Positions 46,095 to 55,119 of a stretch of 64,000 bases of DNA are shown here, one piece after another. Each line of letters opens with the position of its first letter. Within the stretch, counting starts at the first letter, position 1. Location: positions 496,001-560,000 of the forward strand of contig SFDQ01000001.1 of NCBI GenBank assembly GCA_004558145.1. Direction: 5' to 3'. Below the pieces are notes generated by a model. That model saw nothing but the letters and a program-made list of their open reading frames with translations. It was not told where the DNA came from and searched no databases. The translations under genes and the position numbers were made by a program. Source of the DNA: Oscillospiraceae bacterium (GTDB lineage Bacteria; Bacillota_A; Clostridia; Oscillospirales; Ruminococcaceae).

Positions 46095-47615
46095 TTACTC
46101 GATGATGCTCCTGCCGGTCATCTCGGCGGGCTGGGCAAGGCCCAGGAGCTTCAGCATGGTGGGGGCGATGTCCGCCAGGACGCCGCCCTCCCGCAGCTTC
46201 ACATCCCCCGCGCCGGCCACCAGGAAGGGCACCGGGTTGGTGGTGTGGGCGGTGAAGGGAGAGCCGTCCACGTCGTACATGCGGTCGGCATTGCCGTGGT
46301 CGGCGGTGAGCAGCACCTGGCCGCCGGCGGCCAGGGTGGCGTCGATCACCTTGCCGGCGCACGCGTCCACGGCCTCCACGGCCTTCACGGCGGCCTCGAA
46401 CACGCCGGTGTGGCCCACCATGTCGCAGTTGGCGAAGTTCAGGATGATGACGTCGTACTTGCCGCTCTCGATGCGCTTGACGCACTCGTCGGCCACTTCG
46501 TAGGCGCTCATCTCGGGCTTCAGGTCATAAGTGGCCACCTTGGGGCTGGGGATGAGGGCGCGGTCCTCGCCCTCGAAGGGAGCCTCCACGCCGCCGTTGA
46601 AGAAGAAGGTCACATGGGCGTACTTCTCGGTCTCGGCGATGCGCAGCTGGGTCTTGCCGCAGGCGGCAAGGTAGGCGCCCATCACGTTGTCCAGGCTCTG
46701 GGGCTTGAAGGCCACCTCCACGTTGGGCATGGTGGCGTCGTACTGGGTGAAGCAGACATAGTTCACCGGGAAGCGGCCGTTGCGGCGCTCGAAGCCGGTG
46801 AAGGCGTCGTCCACGAAGGTGCGGGTGATCTCACGGGCGCGGTCGGGGCGGAAGTTGAAGAAGATGACGCTGTCGCCCTCGGACACGCGGCCGCCCTCGC
46901 AGGTCACGGCGGGCACCACGAACTCGTCGGTCACGCCCTCGGCATAGCTGTTCTCCATCACCTGGAGCGGCTCGCCCTTCACGCCCTCGCCGTAGACGAA
47001 GGCGGCGTAGGCCTTCTCCACGCGGTCCCAGCGGTTGTCGCGGTCCATGGCGTAGTAGCGGCCGGTGACGGTGGCGATCTTGCCGATGCCCAGTTCGTTC
47101 AGCTTGTCCTGCAGCTGGGCGATGTAGCCCTTGCCGGAGTCGGGCGGCACGTCGCGGCCGTCCATGATGGCGTGGACGTACAGCTCCTTCACGCCCAGGT
47201 CCTTGGCCATGTCCAGCAGGCCGAACAGGTGCTGGATGTGGCTGTGGACGCCGCCGGCGGAGAGCAGGCCCATCAGGTGCAGGGCTTTGCCGTTCTTCAC
47301 CGCGGCCTGCATGCAGCCGCGGATGGCGGCGTTGTCACGGATGGAGCCGTCCTGGATGGCCTTGGTGATGCGGGTGAGCTCTTGGTAGACGATGCGGCCC
47401 GCGCCGATGTTGGTGTGGCCCACTTCGCTGTTGCCCATCTGGCCGTCGGGCAGGCCCACGTCCATGCCGGAGGCGCCGATGGTGGTGTAGGGGCAGGTAG
47501 CGAACAGCTTATCGAGGTTCGGGGTGTTGGCGGCAACGATGGCGTTGCCCTTCACTTCGCCCGGCACCCAGCCGAAGCCGTCCAGGATGCAGAGCAGCAG
47601 GGGTTTTTTCGACAT
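46095..47615 (-). CDS. gpmI: 2,3-bisphosphoglycerate-independent phosphoglycerate mutase
   Basis: 506 residues. Alkaline-phosphatase fold: LCILDGFGW (metal Asp), catalytic Ser in GQMGNSEVGHTNIGAGR (Ser62), HAIMDGRDVPP, FFNFRPDRARE, NFANCDMVGHTG, TADHGNAD. It interconverts 3- and 2-phosphoglycerate in glycolysis with Mn. Last gene of pgk-tpiA-gpmI. Confidence 0.97.
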   Translation of the reverse strand: MSKKPLLLCILDGFGWVPGEVKGNAIVAANTPNLDKLFATCPYTTIGASGMDVGLPDGQMGNSEVGHTNIGAGRIVYQELTRITKAIQDGSIRDNAAIRGCMQAAVKNGKALHLMGLLSAGGVHSHIQHLFGLLDMAKDLGVKELYVHAIMDGRDVPPDSGKGYIAQLQDKLNELGIGKIATVTGRYYAMDRDNRWDRVEKAYAAFVYGEGVKGEPLQVMENSYAEGVTDEFVVPAVTCEGGRVSEGDSVIFFNFRPDRAREITRTFVDDAFTGFERRNGRFPVNYVCFTQYDATMPNVEVAFKPQSLDNVMGAYLAACGKTQLRIAETEKYAHVTFFFNGGVEAPFEGEDRALIPSPKVATYDLKPEMSAYEVADECVKRIESGKYDVIILNFANCDMVGHTGVFEAAVKAVEAVDACAGKVIDATLAAGGQVLLTADHGNADRMYDVDGSPFTAHTTNPVPFLVAGAGDVKLREGGVLADIAPTMLKLLGLAQPAEMTGRSIIE

Positions 47616-47674
47616 AAAAAATATCTCCTTTTGAAAAAGGGCGCGCCGGGGCTACCGGCACGCCGCGGTGGTGT

Positions 47675-48442
47675 TTACTTGCCGGCAGCGGCAACGATGG
47701 CCGCGAAGGCGTCCGCCTTCAGGGAGGCGCCGCCGATCAGGCCGCCGTCCACGTCGGGCTTGGAGAGCAGCTCGTCGGCGTTGCCGGCGTTCATGCTGCC
47801 GCCGTACTGCACGGTGGTGGCCTTGGCCACGGCCTCGCCGTAGAGCTCAGCCAGGACCTTGCGGATGGCGGCGCAGACCTCCTGGGCCTGGTCGCTGGTG
47901 GCGGTCTTGCCGGTGCCGATGGCCCACACGGGCTCGTAGGCGATGATGATGTTCTTCATGGCCTCAGCGTCGACGCCCTGCAGGGCGATCTTGGTCTGCA
48001 TGCGCACCAGTTCCTCGGTGACGCCCTGCTCCCGCTGGGTCAGGTTCTCGCCCACGCAGACGATGACCTTCAGGCCGGCGGCCAGGCCCGCCAGGGTGCG
48101 CTTGTTCACGGTCTCGTCGGTCTCGGCGAAGTACTGACGGCGCTCGGAGTGGCCGGTGATGACGTACTCCACGCCCAGGTCCACCAGCATGTCGGCGCTG
48201 ATCTCGCCGGTGAAGGCGCCGCTCTTCTCAAAGTGGACGTTCTCCGCGCCCACATGGATGTTGGTGCCCTTGGTCTTTTCCACGGCGGTGACCAGGCTGG
48301 TGAAGGGGGTGCAGATGACCACTTCGCAGCCGGCGTCCTTCACGGCGGGGATGAGCTCGTCGATGAGAGCGGCGGCCTCGGTGGCGGTCTTGTTCATTTT
48401 CCAGTTGCCGGCGATGACGGCTTTGCGGTTGGCTTTATCCAT
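47675..48442 (-). CDS. tpiA: triosephosphate isomerase
   Basis: 255 residues. AGNWKMNKT (catalytic Lys), VITGHSERRQYF (His), AYEPVWAIGTGKTA (Glu), and phosphate loop YGGSMNAGN. It interconverts dihydroxyacetone phosphate and glyceraldehyde 3-phosphate. It sits between pgk and gpmI, the usual clostridial order; gap is not in this window. Confidence 0.98.
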   Translation of the reverse strand: MDKANRKAVIAGNWKMNKTATEAAALIDELIPAVKDAGCEVVICTPFTSLVTAVEKTKGTNIHVGAENVHFEKSGAFTGEISADMLVDLGVEYVITGHSERRQYFAETDETVNKRTLAGLAAGLKVIVCVGENLTQREQGVTEELVRMQTKIALQGVDAEAMKNIIIAYEPVWAIGTGKTATSDQAQEVCAAIRKVLAELYGEAVAKATTVQYGGSMNAGNADELLSKPDVDGGLIGGASLKADAFAAIVAAAGK

Positions 48443-48486
48443 GGTGTGTTACCTCACTTTTTTCGTTTGTCGGCGGGCCGCAAAAG

Positions 48487-48513
48487 GCCTCAGCCGCCGC
48501 TGGCGGCTGAGGC
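48487..48513 (-). terminator. hairpin between pgk and tpiA
   Basis: Perfect 12-bp stem (48487-48498 with 48502-48513) then TTTTGCGG on the minus strand; a partial terminator or RNA-processing/stability element inside the glycolytic operon. Confidence 0.6.
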
Positions 48514-48528
48514 GCATGGGCTCACAAA

Positions 48529-49737
48529 TCAGGCGTTCTGGATGCAGGCGATGCCGGGCAGCTCCTTGCCCTCCAGGTACTCCAGGGAAGCGCCGCCGCC
48601 GGTGGAGATGTGGGTCATCTTGTCGGCGTAGCCCAGCTGCATCACGGCAGCAGCGGAGTCGCCGCCGCCGATAACGGTGGTGGCGTCAGCCTCGGCCATG
48701 GCCTTGGCAACAGCCAGGGTGCCGGCGGCCAGGGTCGGGTTCTCGAACACGCCCATGGGGCCGTTCCACACGACGGTCTTGCTGGCCTTCACGGCCTCGG
48801 CGAACAGCTCGCGGGTCTTGGGGCCGATGTCCAGGCCCATCATGTCGGCGGGGATGGAATCGGAAGGCACGACCTTCACGTCCACAGGCCCGTCGATGGG
48901 GTCGGGGAAGGAAGCGGTGATGACGGTGTCCACAGGCAGCAGCAGCTTGACGCCCTTGGCCTCGGCCTTGGCCATCATCTCTTTGCAGTACTCCACCTTC
49001 TCCTCGTCCACCAGGCTGGTGCCCACGCCGTAGCCCTTGGCGACCAGGAAGGTGTAGGCCATGCCGCCGCCGATGATCAGGGTGTCCACCTTCTCCAGCA
49101 GGTTGGCAATGACGTTCAGCTTGTCGGCGACCTTGGCGCCGCCCAGGATGGCGGTGAAGGGACGCACGGGATCGTTCACGGCGTTGCCCAGGTAGCGGAT
49201 CTCTTTCTCCATCAGGTAGCCCACGGCGGTGTCCTTGACGTAGTCGGTCACGCCGGCGGTGGAGCAGTGAGCGCGGTGAGCGCTGCCGAAAGCGTCGTTC
49301 ACGTAGCAGTCGGCGATGCTGGCCAGATCCTGGCTGAACTCAGGCAGGTTCTTGGTCTCCTCCTTGCGGAAGCGGGTGTTCTGCAGCAGAACCACGTCGC
49401 CGTCCTTCATGGCGGCAACAGCGGCCTTGGCGTTCTCGCCCACGACGGTGTCGTCATTGGCGAACACGACTTCCTTGCCCAGCAGCTCGGAGAGGCGCAC
49501 CGCCACAGGGGCCAGGCTGAACTTCTCCTCGGGGCCGTTCTTGGGCTTGCCCAGGTGGCTGCACAGGATGACCTTGCCGCCGTTCTCGATCAGCTTCTTG
49601 ATCGTGGGCAGCGCGGCCACGATGCGGTTGTCGTTTGTGATCTTGCCGTCCTTCATCGGCACGTTGAAATCGCAGCGCACAAGCACCCGCTTGCCGCGCA
49701 CGTCCATCTCTTCCACGGTCTTTTTACCCAAACCCAT
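48529..49737 (-). CDS. pgk: phosphoglycerate kinase
   Basis: 402 residues. VLVRCDFNVPMKDGKI, CSHLGKPK, LLQNTRFRKEE, GSAHRAHCS, LGGAKVADKL and the C-terminal GGGDSAAAV. It makes ATP from 1,3-bisphosphoglycerate. First gene of pgk-tpiA-gpmI, GAGGAG ribosome site, strong promoter upstream. Confidence 0.98.
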   Translation of the reverse strand: MGLGKKTVEEMDVRGKRVLVRCDFNVPMKDGKITNDNRIVAALPTIKKLIENGGKVILCSHLGKPKNGPEEKFSLAPVAVRLSELLGKEVVFANDDTVVGENAKAAVAAMKDGDVVLLQNTRFRKEETKNLPEFSQDLASIADCYVNDAFGSAHRAHCSTAGVTDYVKDTAVGYLMEKEIRYLGNAVNDPVRPFTAILGGAKVADKLNVIANLLEKVDTLIIGGGMAYTFLVAKGYGVGTSLVDEEKVEYCKEMMAKAEAKGVKLLLPVDTVITASFPDPIDGPVDVKVVPSDSIPADMMGLDIGPKTRELFAEAVKASKTVVWNGPMGVFENPTLAAGTLAVAKAMAEADATTVIGGGDSAAAVMQLGYADKMTHISTGGGASLEYLEGKELPGIACIQNA

Positions 49738-49793
49738 CGTCTGTTTCTCCTCTCGATTTTGAAGTTCTCATGGGCATTTGCATACCTGCCCTT

Positions 49794-49822
49794 ATTATAA
49801 TCAATCGGCGCGCATTTCGCAA
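49794..49822 (-). promoter_or_regulatory. promoter of pgk-tpiA-gpmI
   Basis: Minus strand: -35 TTGCGA (49817-49822), 17-base spacer, -10 TATAAT (49794-49799). Confidence 0.78.
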
Positions 49823-49898
49823 GGCGTTTGCCGTTATGTTTTTAACGATACTCTGCCCCGGACGTGCCCGAAACTTGCACAAAAAGCACACAGCAGAA

Positions 49899-49925
49899 CG
49901 GGCCGGGGCGCGCCGCCCCGGCCCG
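49899..49925 (-). terminator. hairpin after the membrane-paralog gene
   Basis: 12-bp GC stem (49899-49910 with 49914-49925) directly past the stop codon; the nearest T run on the minus strand is about 15 bases further on, so termination is uncertain. Confidence 0.45.
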
Positions 49926-49936
49926 ATGCCGGTCGA

Positions 49937-50359
49937 TTATTGCGGGGCCTGCCTGTTGCGCCAGGCGCCCAGGGTGTAGAACACCGCCAGCACCAGCCGG
50001 ACGGCGGCGCCTGCCGTGGCGCTGATGTTGCCGTCGCCGAAGGAGGCGAGCAGGTTCAGCGCCGCCAGCACGATGAACACCACGCCCAGAACAAAGAGCA
50101 CCCGGGCCTTGTCGGGGCGGGCACACCACTTGACGCCCAGGATGCCCGTCACCAGGCTGTAAATGCTGGTGGGGATGGCCAGCACCCCCAGGACGATGAC
50201 CGCCGTGGCCAAGCCCCAGCCCAGGCCGTCGTCGGTGCCCATGGCTAAACCCGCGCCGATGAGCGCCAGGCCGCCCAGCAGGCCCAGAGCCGATAGGATG
50301 ATGAGGACGATGCCGGTCACTTTGAGCATCGTTCTGCCCGTGAGCTGTGTGTCGTTCAT
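49937..50359 (-). CDS. four-span membrane protein, paralog A
   Basis: 140 residues, about four hydrophobic segments. It shares with the next gene the plan M-N-x-T-x-L-x-GR-x-MLKV, a central SLVTGILGVKWCARPDKARVLFVLG and a C-terminal YTLGAWRNRQ, so the two arose by tandem duplication. It vaguely resembles DUF4064-type proteins. Function unknown. GAGGAG ribosome site. Confidence 0.75.
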   Translation of the reverse strand: MNDTQLTGRTMLKVTGIVLIILSALGLLGGLALIGAGLAMGTDDGLGWGLATAVIVLGVLAIPTSIYSLVTGILGVKWCARPDKARVLFVLGVVFIVLAALNLLASFGDGNISATAGAAVRLVLAVFYTLGAWRNRQAPQ

Positions 50360-50390
50360 GGCGTTTTCTCCTCAAATCATAAGTTTTTGA

Positions 50391-50423
50391 AAAAAGCGGA
50401 CCGGGGCGCGGCCCCGGCCCGCT
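50391..50423 (-). terminator. terminator between the two paralogs
   Basis: 12-pair stem with one mismatch (50395-50407 with 50411-50423) and six T on the minus strand. It separates the two paralogous genes into different transcripts or attenuates the second. Confidence 0.85.
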
Positions 50424-50431
50424 TTGGGTCA

Positions 50432-50860
50432 TTATTGCAGGCTCTGCTTGTTCTGCCACGCGCCCAGGGTGTAGAGCACCGGCAGCACCAGGCCAAGCAC
50501 GCTGCTCACCACGGAGGTGCTGCTGTCGCTGCTGAAGCTTGACAGCAGGCTCAGCGCCGCCAGCACAATGAGCACAATGCCCAGCACGAAGAGGGTGCCG
50601 GCCTTGTCGGGACGGTTGCACCACTTCACGCCCAGGATGCCCACCACCAGACTGAACGTGCTGCTGAGGATGGCGATGACGCCCAGTACCATGGCGATGG
50701 CGCCCAGGCCCAGGGCCAGGCTCTCGCCGCCGGCGATGCCCAGCGCGGCGCCGCCCACCACGGCCATGAGGCCGGTGAGGATGCTGAGGGCTGCGAAGAT
50801 GATGTAGAGGATGCCCACCACTTTGAGCATCAGGCGGCCTTTGAGTTCGGTGTTGTTCAT
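50432..50860 (-). CDS. four-span membrane protein, paralog B
   Basis: 142 residues; same plan as its neighbour, with SLVVGILGVKWCNRPDKAGTLFVLG. The Cys after KW and the following RPDKA are kept in both copies. A Ser-rich loop (SSFSSDSSTSVVSS) precedes the last span. It lies 20 bases downstream of the SPFH gene, so it probably belongs to the NfeD-SPFH transcript. Confidence 0.75.
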   Translation of the reverse strand: MNNTELKGRLMLKVVGILYIIFAALSILTGLMAVVGGAALGIAGGESLALGLGAIAMVLGVIAILSSTFSLVVGILGVKWCNRPDKAGTLFVLGIVLIVLAALSLLSSFSSDSSTSVVSSVLGLVLPVLYTLGAWQNKQSLQ

Positions 50861-50880
50861 GGGTGTTTCTCCTTATTTTT

Positions 50881-51792
50881 TTATTTCTTTTCCGCGGGAA
50901 CGTCGGTGAGCATCTCCTTCACCGAGGTCACGAGACCGGCGAGGTTCTGCATGTCGCTGGGGATGATGAGCTTGGTGGCTTTGCCGTCGGCCACCTTTTC
51001 CAGGGCTTCCAGCCCCTTCAGGGCCAGCACCCGGTCGCTGGGGGCGGCCTCGTTCAGCAGTTTGAGGGAGTCGGCCAGGGCCTTCTGCACCTCCATGATG
51101 GCCTGGGCTTCGCCCTGGGCCTCGCGGATGCGCTGCTCGCGCACCGCGTCCGCCCGCAGGATGGCGCTCTCCTTTTCGCCCTCGGCCACCAGGATGGCGC
51201 TGCGCTTTTCGCCCTCGGCCCGCAGGATGGCCTCGCGGCGCTGGCGCTCGGCTTTCATCTGCTTTTCCATGGCGTCCTGGATCTCGGCGGGCGGGATGAT
51301 GTTCTTCACCTCCACCCGGTTGACCTTGATGCCCCACTTGTCGGTGGCCTGGTCCAGGATGGCGGTGATTTTTGTATTGATGACGTCGCGGCTGGTGAGG
51401 GTGTGGTCCAGCTCCATCTCACCGATGATGTTGCGCAGGGTGGTGGCGGTGAGGTTCTCGATGGCGGCCATAGGCCGCTCCACGCCGTAGGTGAAGAGCT
51501 TGGCGTCGGTGACCTGGAAAAAGACCACCGTGTCGATCTGCATGGTGACGTTGTCGCGGGTGATGACGGGCTGGGGCTTGAAGTCCACCACCTGCTCCTT
51601 GAGGCTGACCTTCTTGGCCACCCGCATCAGGAAGGGCACCTTGAAGTGAAGGCCGGCCTCCCAGGTGGCGTTGTAGACGCCCAGCCACTCCACCACATAA
51701 GCGGTGGCCTGAGGCACGAGGCTGATGCAGCTGATGAGCAGGATGACGGCCAGCAGCACCAGCGGGATGATGATGAACAGCATGAATGGCAT
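50881..51792 (-). CDS. SPFH/stomatin-family membrane protein
   Basis: 303 residues. One N-terminal span (3-25), then an SPFH/band-7 domain (YVVEWLGVYNATWEAGLHFKVPF...), and a long charged coiled coil (about 190-255, ILRAEGEKRSAILVAEGEKESAIL). It resembles QmcA/prohibitin proteins, which build membrane-bound oligomers that organise lipids and proteases. The upstream NfeD gene is its classical partner. Confidence 0.93.
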   Translation of the reverse strand: MPFMLFIIIPLVLLAVILLISCISLVPQATAYVVEWLGVYNATWEAGLHFKVPFLMRVAKKVSLKEQVVDFKPQPVITRDNVTMQIDTVVFFQVTDAKLFTYGVERPMAAIENLTATTLRNIIGEMELDHTLTSRDVINTKITAILDQATDKWGIKVNRVEVKNIIPPAEIQDAMEKQMKAERQRREAILRAEGEKRSAILVAEGEKESAILRADAVREQRIREAQGEAQAIMEVQKALADSLKLLNEAAPSDRVLALKGLEALEKVADGKATKLIIPSDMQNLAGLVTSVKEMLTDVPAEKK

Positions 51793-51834
51793 AAACGATT
51801 CCTCCTTTTGTCAGATGTACAGGGGGGACAGGGT

Positions 51835-52308
51835 TCACACGCCGGCGGCGGCCGGCTGGTTTGCGGGCTCCACCCGCAGGGTCGTGCTCTCCACGGCGGT
51901 GACGACGCACTCGCCGCCCTCGTCCAGGGCGGTGTCGCAGACGGCGGTCCAGTCCACGCCGTCCAGCCGGACGCGGCCGGGCACGCCGGGGCGCACGGGC
52001 TGCACCACCACCGCGCGGCGGCCGATGTTGCGCTCAAGGCCCAGGGCGGCGGCGGGCTTGCGGCTGCGCATGCGGGCCACCAGCGGCTTTGTGACGGCCA
52101 GCGCCGCGGCGCTGACCAGCGCGAAGACCAGCAGCTGGTAGAGCAGATTCTCTGTGAACAGGCTTGTGATGAGCCCGGCCAGCGCGCCCACGGCGAACCA
52201 GATGCTCACCAGATTGACGGTGGCGGCCTCCACAATGACGAACAGCGCCAGGGCGATGAGCCAGCCGGCGATGGCCGCGGCTTCGGGCACGAGGATGGGT
52301 TCGAACAT
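51835..52308 (-). CDS. NfeD-like membrane protein
   Basis: 157 residues. Three membrane spans (about 12-30, 33-50, 58-75) and a C-terminal OB-fold domain (NIGRRAVVVQPVRPGVPGRVRLDGVDWTAVC). NfeD proteins pair with SPFH proteins; here the SPFH gene starts 42 bases downstream. AAAGGAG ribosome site. Confidence 0.92.
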   Translation of the reverse strand: MFEPILVPEAAAIAGWLIALALFVIVEAATVNLVSIWFAVGALAGLITSLFTENLLYQLLVFALVSAAALAVTKPLVARMRSRKPAAALGLERNIGRRAVVVQPVRPGVPGRVRLDGVDWTAVCDTALDEGGECVVTAVESTTLRVEPANQPAAAGV

Positions 52309-52564
52309 AAAGACTCCTTTCCGGCGGCCGTGGGCCGCCTCCCCCGAAAAAAACGGGGCACCGGTGTTGTCTTTATCTTATCAAAAACAAATACGATTGA
52401 CAAAGGCGGAAATATCACAAAAAAGGCGGATTTTACCCGTTTTTGCCCGCGGCGCGTGAAGGGGACCCCGGGGGTCAGCGGGGCGAAGCCGGGGCAGGCC
52501 GGGGAAATGCGGGCGAAAAAACGGGGCGGGGAGGGCGGCGCGGCAAGGCAGGAACGCGGCCACT
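52309..52564. other. spacer before the second repeat array
   Basis: GC-rich noncoding stretch upstream of the NfeD gene. It should contain the NfeD-SPFH promoter (an AT-rich segment lies at about 52370-52440), but I cannot fix a convincing -35/-10 pair. No gene seen. Confidence 0.4.
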
Positions 52565-53050
52565 TCGCGCAAGACTTCCCCGCCCCCAGCGCCGCCCGGA
52601 CAAAGCGACCGACGGCAAGGCAGGGCGGCGCTCCGCCCTGCTTTTCCCGGCCCGCCGCCCGATGCCAGCCGAGCCCGGCGTGGCACTGCCGCCGCGTAGT
52701 GCGCCTCGGAGCGAACACTTTGCCCGGTTTGAGGGCAAAGTGTCCGAAACGCCGCGTGCGGCGGCGGACAGGGCCGCGGCCATCCTGCGCCAGACTTCCC
52801 CGCCCCCAGCGCCGCCCGGACAAAGAGACCGACGGCAAGGCAGGGCGGCGCTTTCGCCCTGTTTTGCTTGGCATGCCGCCCGGTGCCGGCCGAGCCAGAC
52901 GTGGCACTGCCGCCGCGTAGTGCGCCTCGGAGCGAACACTTTGCCCGGCTTGAGGGCAAAGTGTCCGAAACGCCGCGTGCGGCGGCGGACAGGGCCGCGG
53001 CCATCCTGCGCAAGACTTCCCCGCCCCACAGCGCCGCCCGGGCGAAGAGA
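52565..53050. repeat. tandem repeat array, unit 221 bp, two units plus partial
   Basis: GGCACTGCCGCCGCGTAGTG begins at 52682 and again at 52903, a 221-bp period with almost identical sequence. Each unit holds CGTAGTGCGCCTCGGAGCG, a central hairpin AACACTTTGCCC / GGGCAAAGTGT (52713-52745 and 52934-52966), then GCGTGCGGCGGCGGACAGGG. The spacer contains GCCGCCCGGACAAAG and an inner GGGCGGCGC..CGCCCT hairpin. A spacer-only partial unit precedes it from 52565. No credible ORF. Confidence 0.85.
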
Positions 53051-53079
53051 CGGCCAGCCTTGCGAAAAAGCTTCTCCCG

Positions 53080-53168
53080 GTTTCTCCCCACCGCACGCTG
53101 CATTTCGGACATTTTCCACGACGAAGGAAAATGTCCGCTCTGATGCGCACTACGTGGGGAAAACCGGG
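53080..53168. repeat. inverted copy of the interspersed repeat
   Basis: Reads as the complement of the 37.4-kb type: GATGCGCACTACGTGGGG on plus. The central hairpin is GGACATTTTCC / GGAAAATGTCC (53107-53117 with 53126-53136), a third stem sequence. It lies just past the stop of the metal ATPase gene. Confidence 0.8.
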
Positions 53169-53240
53169 CTCCGCCTCGGTTCGGCGTTCCCCAAAAGCAA
53201 AAGCGGGCGGTCCCGAAGGGCCGCCCGCCGTGCGCTCTGT

Positions 53241-55088
53241 TCAGTTTTTCGCCGCGCCCAGGGTGCGCATGGAGTTGAGCACCGCCAGCACCATCACGCC
53301 CACGTCGGCGAAGATGGCCGCCTGCATGCCCACAAGGCCAAAGGCGCCGAGGGCAAGGCAGCCGAACTTGACCGCCAGGGCGAAGACGATGTTCTGGCGC
53401 ACCACCGCAAGACACTTGCGGGCCACCTTCATGGCAAGGCTGAGCTTGGCCGGGTCGTCGTCCATCAGAACGATGTCCGCCGCTTCGATGGCCGCGTCCG
53501 AGCCCATGGCCCCCATGGCGATGCCCACGTCCGCCCGGCTGAGCACCGGCGCGTCGTTGATGCCGTCGCCCACAAAAGCCAGGGTGGTGCGCCGGGGCTT
53601 TTGGGCCAGCAGCTGCTCCACGCAGGCCACCTTGTCGCCGGGCAGCAGCTGGGCATGCACCTCGTCGATGCCGAGGCTGGCCGCCGTCTGGCGGGCGGCG
53701 GCCTCGCCGTCGCCGGTGAGCATCACCGTGCGCACGCCGCCGTCCCGCAGGGCTTTGATTGCCGCTTTGGCAGTGGGCTTTTCCTTGTCGCTGATGAGCA
53801 CGCCGCCCAAAAACTCGCCGTTCTGGGCCACATACACCGCGCTGCCCGCGCCCTCCACCGGCCGGAAGGCCACCCCCAGCTGTTCCATCAGCCGGGCGCT
53901 GCCCACCGCCGTGGGCACGCCGTCCACCAGGGCGGTCACGCCGTGGCCGGCGGTCTCGGTGACCTCCTTCACCCGGTCGGGGGCGGCTTCGATGCCAGCC
54001 GCCCGCCGCAGGCTGAGGGCGATGGGATGGCTGGAGAACTGCTCGGCCAGGGCCGCGGCCTCCAGCACGCGGCTCTCCTCCGCGCCGGGTGCGGGCAGCA
54101 CCCGGGCCACCTCAAAGACGCCCTGGGTGAGGGTGCCGGTCTTGTCGAACACCACGGTGCGGGTGCTGGCCAGGGCTTCCAGATAGTTGCCGCCCTTGAC
54201 CAGGATGCCTGCCCGGCTGGCCCCGCCGATGCCGCCGAAGAAGGCCAGCGGCACGCTGATGACCAGCGCGCAGGGGCAGCTGATGACCAGGAAGGTGAGC
54301 GCGCGGCGCAGCCACTCGCCCCAGCCGCCGAGGAAAAGAGGCGGCAGCACCGCCAGCGCCAGCGCGCCGATGCACACCGCCGGGGTGTACCACCGGGCAA
54401 AGCGGGTGATGAAGTTCTCCGCCTTGGCCTTTTTCATGCTGGAATTTTCCACAAGGTCCAGGATGCGGCTGACGGTGGACTGGCCGAAGGGTTTGGTCAC
54501 CTCCACCCGTAAAAGGCCCGTGGTGTTGACGCAGCCGCTGACGACTTCGTCCCCCTCGGCCACGTCCCGGGGCAGGCTCTCGCCGGTGAGGGCGCTGGTG
54601 TTCAGGGCCGAAACGCCCTCCACCACCCGGCCGTCCAGCGGGACCTTCTCGCCCGGGCGCACCACGATGATCTGGCCCGGCTGCACTTCCTCCGGGCTCA
54701 CGGTCACCACCGCGCCGTCTTTTTCAAGGTTGGCGCTGTCCGGCCGGATGTCCATCAGGGCGGCGATGCTGCGGCGGCTCTTGCCCACGGCGTAGCTCTG
54801 GAACAGCTCGCCCAGCTGGTAGAACACCATGACCTCCACGCTCTCGCCGTATTCTCCCAGCGCCAGCGCGCCCACGGTGGCCACCGCCATCAGGAAGTTC
54901 TCGTCGAACACCTCGCCGTGCACCACGCCCAGCACCGCCCGGCGCAGCACGTCGTAACCGATGATGAGATAGGGCACCAGATACAGCGCCAGCCGCAGCA
55001 GCCCCTCGGCGGGCACGAACTGCAGCGCGGCCAGCAGCGCCGCCGACACGAGGATGCGCGCCAGCATCCGTTTTTGTTTACGGTTCAT
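53241..55088 (-). CDS. heavy-metal P1B-type ATPase (Zn/Cd/Pb exporter type)
   Basis: 615 residues, P-type ATPase. TGES phosphatase loop (ALTGESLPRDV), ion-binding CPC in VISCPCALVISVPL, phosphorylated Asp in FDKTGTLTQG, and GDGINDAPVLSRADVGIAMG. The last span pair (VGVMVLAVLNSMR) has the Asp/Asn pattern of Zn/Cd pumps rather than Cu pumps. It has no N-terminal metal-binding domain; that role is probably taken by the separate HMA protein encoded just upstream. Third gene of arsR-HMA-ATPase. Gene name could be zntA/cadA. Confidence 0.93.
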   Translation of the reverse strand: MNRKQKRMLARILVSAALLAALQFVPAEGLLRLALYLVPYLIIGYDVLRRAVLGVVHGEVFDENFLMAVATVGALALGEYGESVEVMVFYQLGELFQSYAVGKSRRSIAALMDIRPDSANLEKDGAVVTVSPEEVQPGQIIVVRPGEKVPLDGRVVEGVSALNTSALTGESLPRDVAEGDEVVSGCVNTTGLLRVEVTKPFGQSTVSRILDLVENSSMKKAKAENFITRFARWYTPAVCIGALALAVLPPLFLGGWGEWLRRALTFLVISCPCALVISVPLAFFGGIGGASRAGILVKGGNYLEALASTRTVVFDKTGTLTQGVFEVARVLPAPGAEESRVLEAAALAEQFSSHPIALSLRRAAGIEAAPDRVKEVTETAGHGVTALVDGVPTAVGSARLMEQLGVAFRPVEGAGSAVYVAQNGEFLGGVLISDKEKPTAKAAIKALRDGGVRTVMLTGDGEAAARQTAASLGIDEVHAQLLPGDKVACVEQLLAQKPRRTTLAFVGDGINDAPVLSRADVGIAMGAMGSDAAIEAADIVLMDDDPAKLSLAMKVARKCLAVVRQNIVFALAVKFGCLALGAFGLVGMQAAIFADVGVMVLAVLNSMRTLGAAKN

Positions 55089-55119
55089 CTTAAGAACGCT
55101 CCCTCCCCCGAAGCCGGGC

